DNA of 64,000 bases from Rhodovulum strictum (GTDB taxonomy: Bacteria > Pseudomonadota > Alphaproteobacteria > Rhodobacterales > Rhodobacteraceae): positions 1 to 64,000 of the forward strand of contig NZ_WJPO01000004.1 in assembly GCF_009649175.1 (NCBI RefSeq), written 5' to 3'. Of the stretch, positions 63,655 through 64,000 are shown in pieces (the first letter of the stretch is position 1; each line of letters starts with the position of its first letter). The notes under the pieces were generated by a model. The model worked only from the letters and a program-made list of their open reading frames with translations. It did no database searches and was not told the origin of the DNA. The translations under genes and the position numbers were made by a program.

Positions 63655-64000
63655 ATGCCAGACCTGAGCCCCGAAAACGGCGAGCCGGTGATCCGGACCA
63701 TCGCCATGCCGGCCGATACCAACCCCTCGGGCGACATCTTCGGCGGCTGGCTGATGGCGCAGATGGACCTTGCCGCAGGCAGCGTGGCCGCCCGCGTGGC
63801 CCGCGGCCGCGCCGCAACCATCGCGGTGGACGGGATGCAGTTCCTCAAGCCCGTGAAGGTCGGCGACGAGGTGACGCTTTACGCCAAGCTCGTCGCGGTC
63901 GGGCGCAGTTCGATGAAGATCGAGGTCCGCGCCTGGCACCGCCCGCGCTGCCAGGAATGGAGCGAACAGGTCACCAAGGGCATCTTCACCTTCGTCGCCA
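63655..64000 (+). CDS. Acyl-CoA thioesterase, YciA type (partial at the edge)
   Basis: The first 115 residues of a hotdog-fold thioesterase: MPDLSPENGEPVIRTIAMPA, DTNPSGDIFGGWLMAQMDLA, AGSVAARVARGRAATIAVDG, MQFLKPVKVGDEVTLYAKLV. The NPSGDIFGGWLMAQMD block holds the catalytic Asp of the YciA family, which cleaves acyl-CoAs of varied length in the cytoplasm. GGAGA precedes the ATG. The frame is open at position 64000; only the last few residues (about 15-25) should be missing. Confidence 0.9.
   Translation, partial: MPDLSPENGEPVIRTIAMPADTNPSGDIFGGWLMAQMDLAAGSVAARVARGRAATIAVDGMQFLKPVKVGDEVTLYAKLVAVGRSSMKIEVRAWHRPRCQEWSEQVTKGIFTFVA

Noticed and set aside
1-64000. CRISPR arrays, transposases, integrases, rRNA genes
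   Set aside because: No direct-repeat arrays with regular spacing, no transposase or integrase motifs in any frame read, and no rRNA-like sequence were seen.

Overview
This 64 kb window is GC-rich (roughly two thirds G+C, strongly GC-biased third codon positions) and reads as ordinary chromosome of an alphaproteobacterium of the order Rhodobacterales (Rhodobacter/Paracoccus-like). The supporting clues are an iscR-cysteine desulfurase-sufB-sufC-sufD-sufS cluster interleaved with a DUF486 gene and two Yip1 membrane genes, ornithine-lipid synthesis (olsB), a SufS/IscR pair of rhodobacterial type, proton-translocating transhydrogenase (pntAB), citramalate synthase, and bciA, the 8-vinyl reductase of bacteriochlorophyll synthesis. 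bciA suggests an anoxygenic phototroph, although no other photosynthesis gene is present. I see no phage, transposase, rRNA or CRISPR.

Layout. 1-5 kb: an edge membrane protein, tRNA-Ser(UGA), a 2-hydroxyacid dehydrogenase / CsaA-like / proC / YbjN run with start-stop overlaps, then a patch of small orphan genes in AT-richer DNA. 5-9.3 kb: a Tat-exported GMC oxidoreductase with its small subunit, a glyoxalase-like protein, a ribbon-helix-helix protein and a broken glycosyltransferase. 9.3-16 kb: a cation/proton antiporter with a cyclic-nucleotide-binding tail, divergent from malate synthase glcB followed closely by bciA; a C4 zinc-finger protein; a copper chaperone behind a CueR/HmrR-type promoter. 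16-24 kb: the minus-strand suf cluster under IscR. 24-35 kb: hydrolase, chemoreceptor, icd, Hint-domain protein, several membrane proteins, a small multidrug transporter and typA. 35-45 kb: alaS, olsB, msrB, bamE, DUF177, a coupled cimA / methyltransferase / squalene-synthase-like trio and cysS. 45-64 kb: PLP decarboxylase, an outer-membrane barrel, a TPM-domain protein, SDR, guaA convergent with pntAB, kynU, cytochrome c, a class-I-type glutamine amidotransferase, pepN, an acyltransferase, an amidase and a thioesterase running off the edge.

Working together: glcB, icd and pntAB touch central carbon and NADPH balance; the suf cluster plus two cysteine desulfurases makes Fe-S clusters; cimA opens the citramalate route to isoleucine; olsB and the PlsC-like enzyme modify membrane lipids. 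The most notable non-genic signal is a family of six intergenic elements sharing a GGGTATTT...CCAAGAAGAAG-type core, mostly immediately 3' of stop codons and often attached to GC-rich hairpins. Other points of interest are an IscR with only one cysteine, two sharply bounded low-GC patches inside cysS and the NifS-like gene, the glycosyltransferase pseudogene, and a chemoreceptor with a conserved-looking histidine-rich membrane domain.
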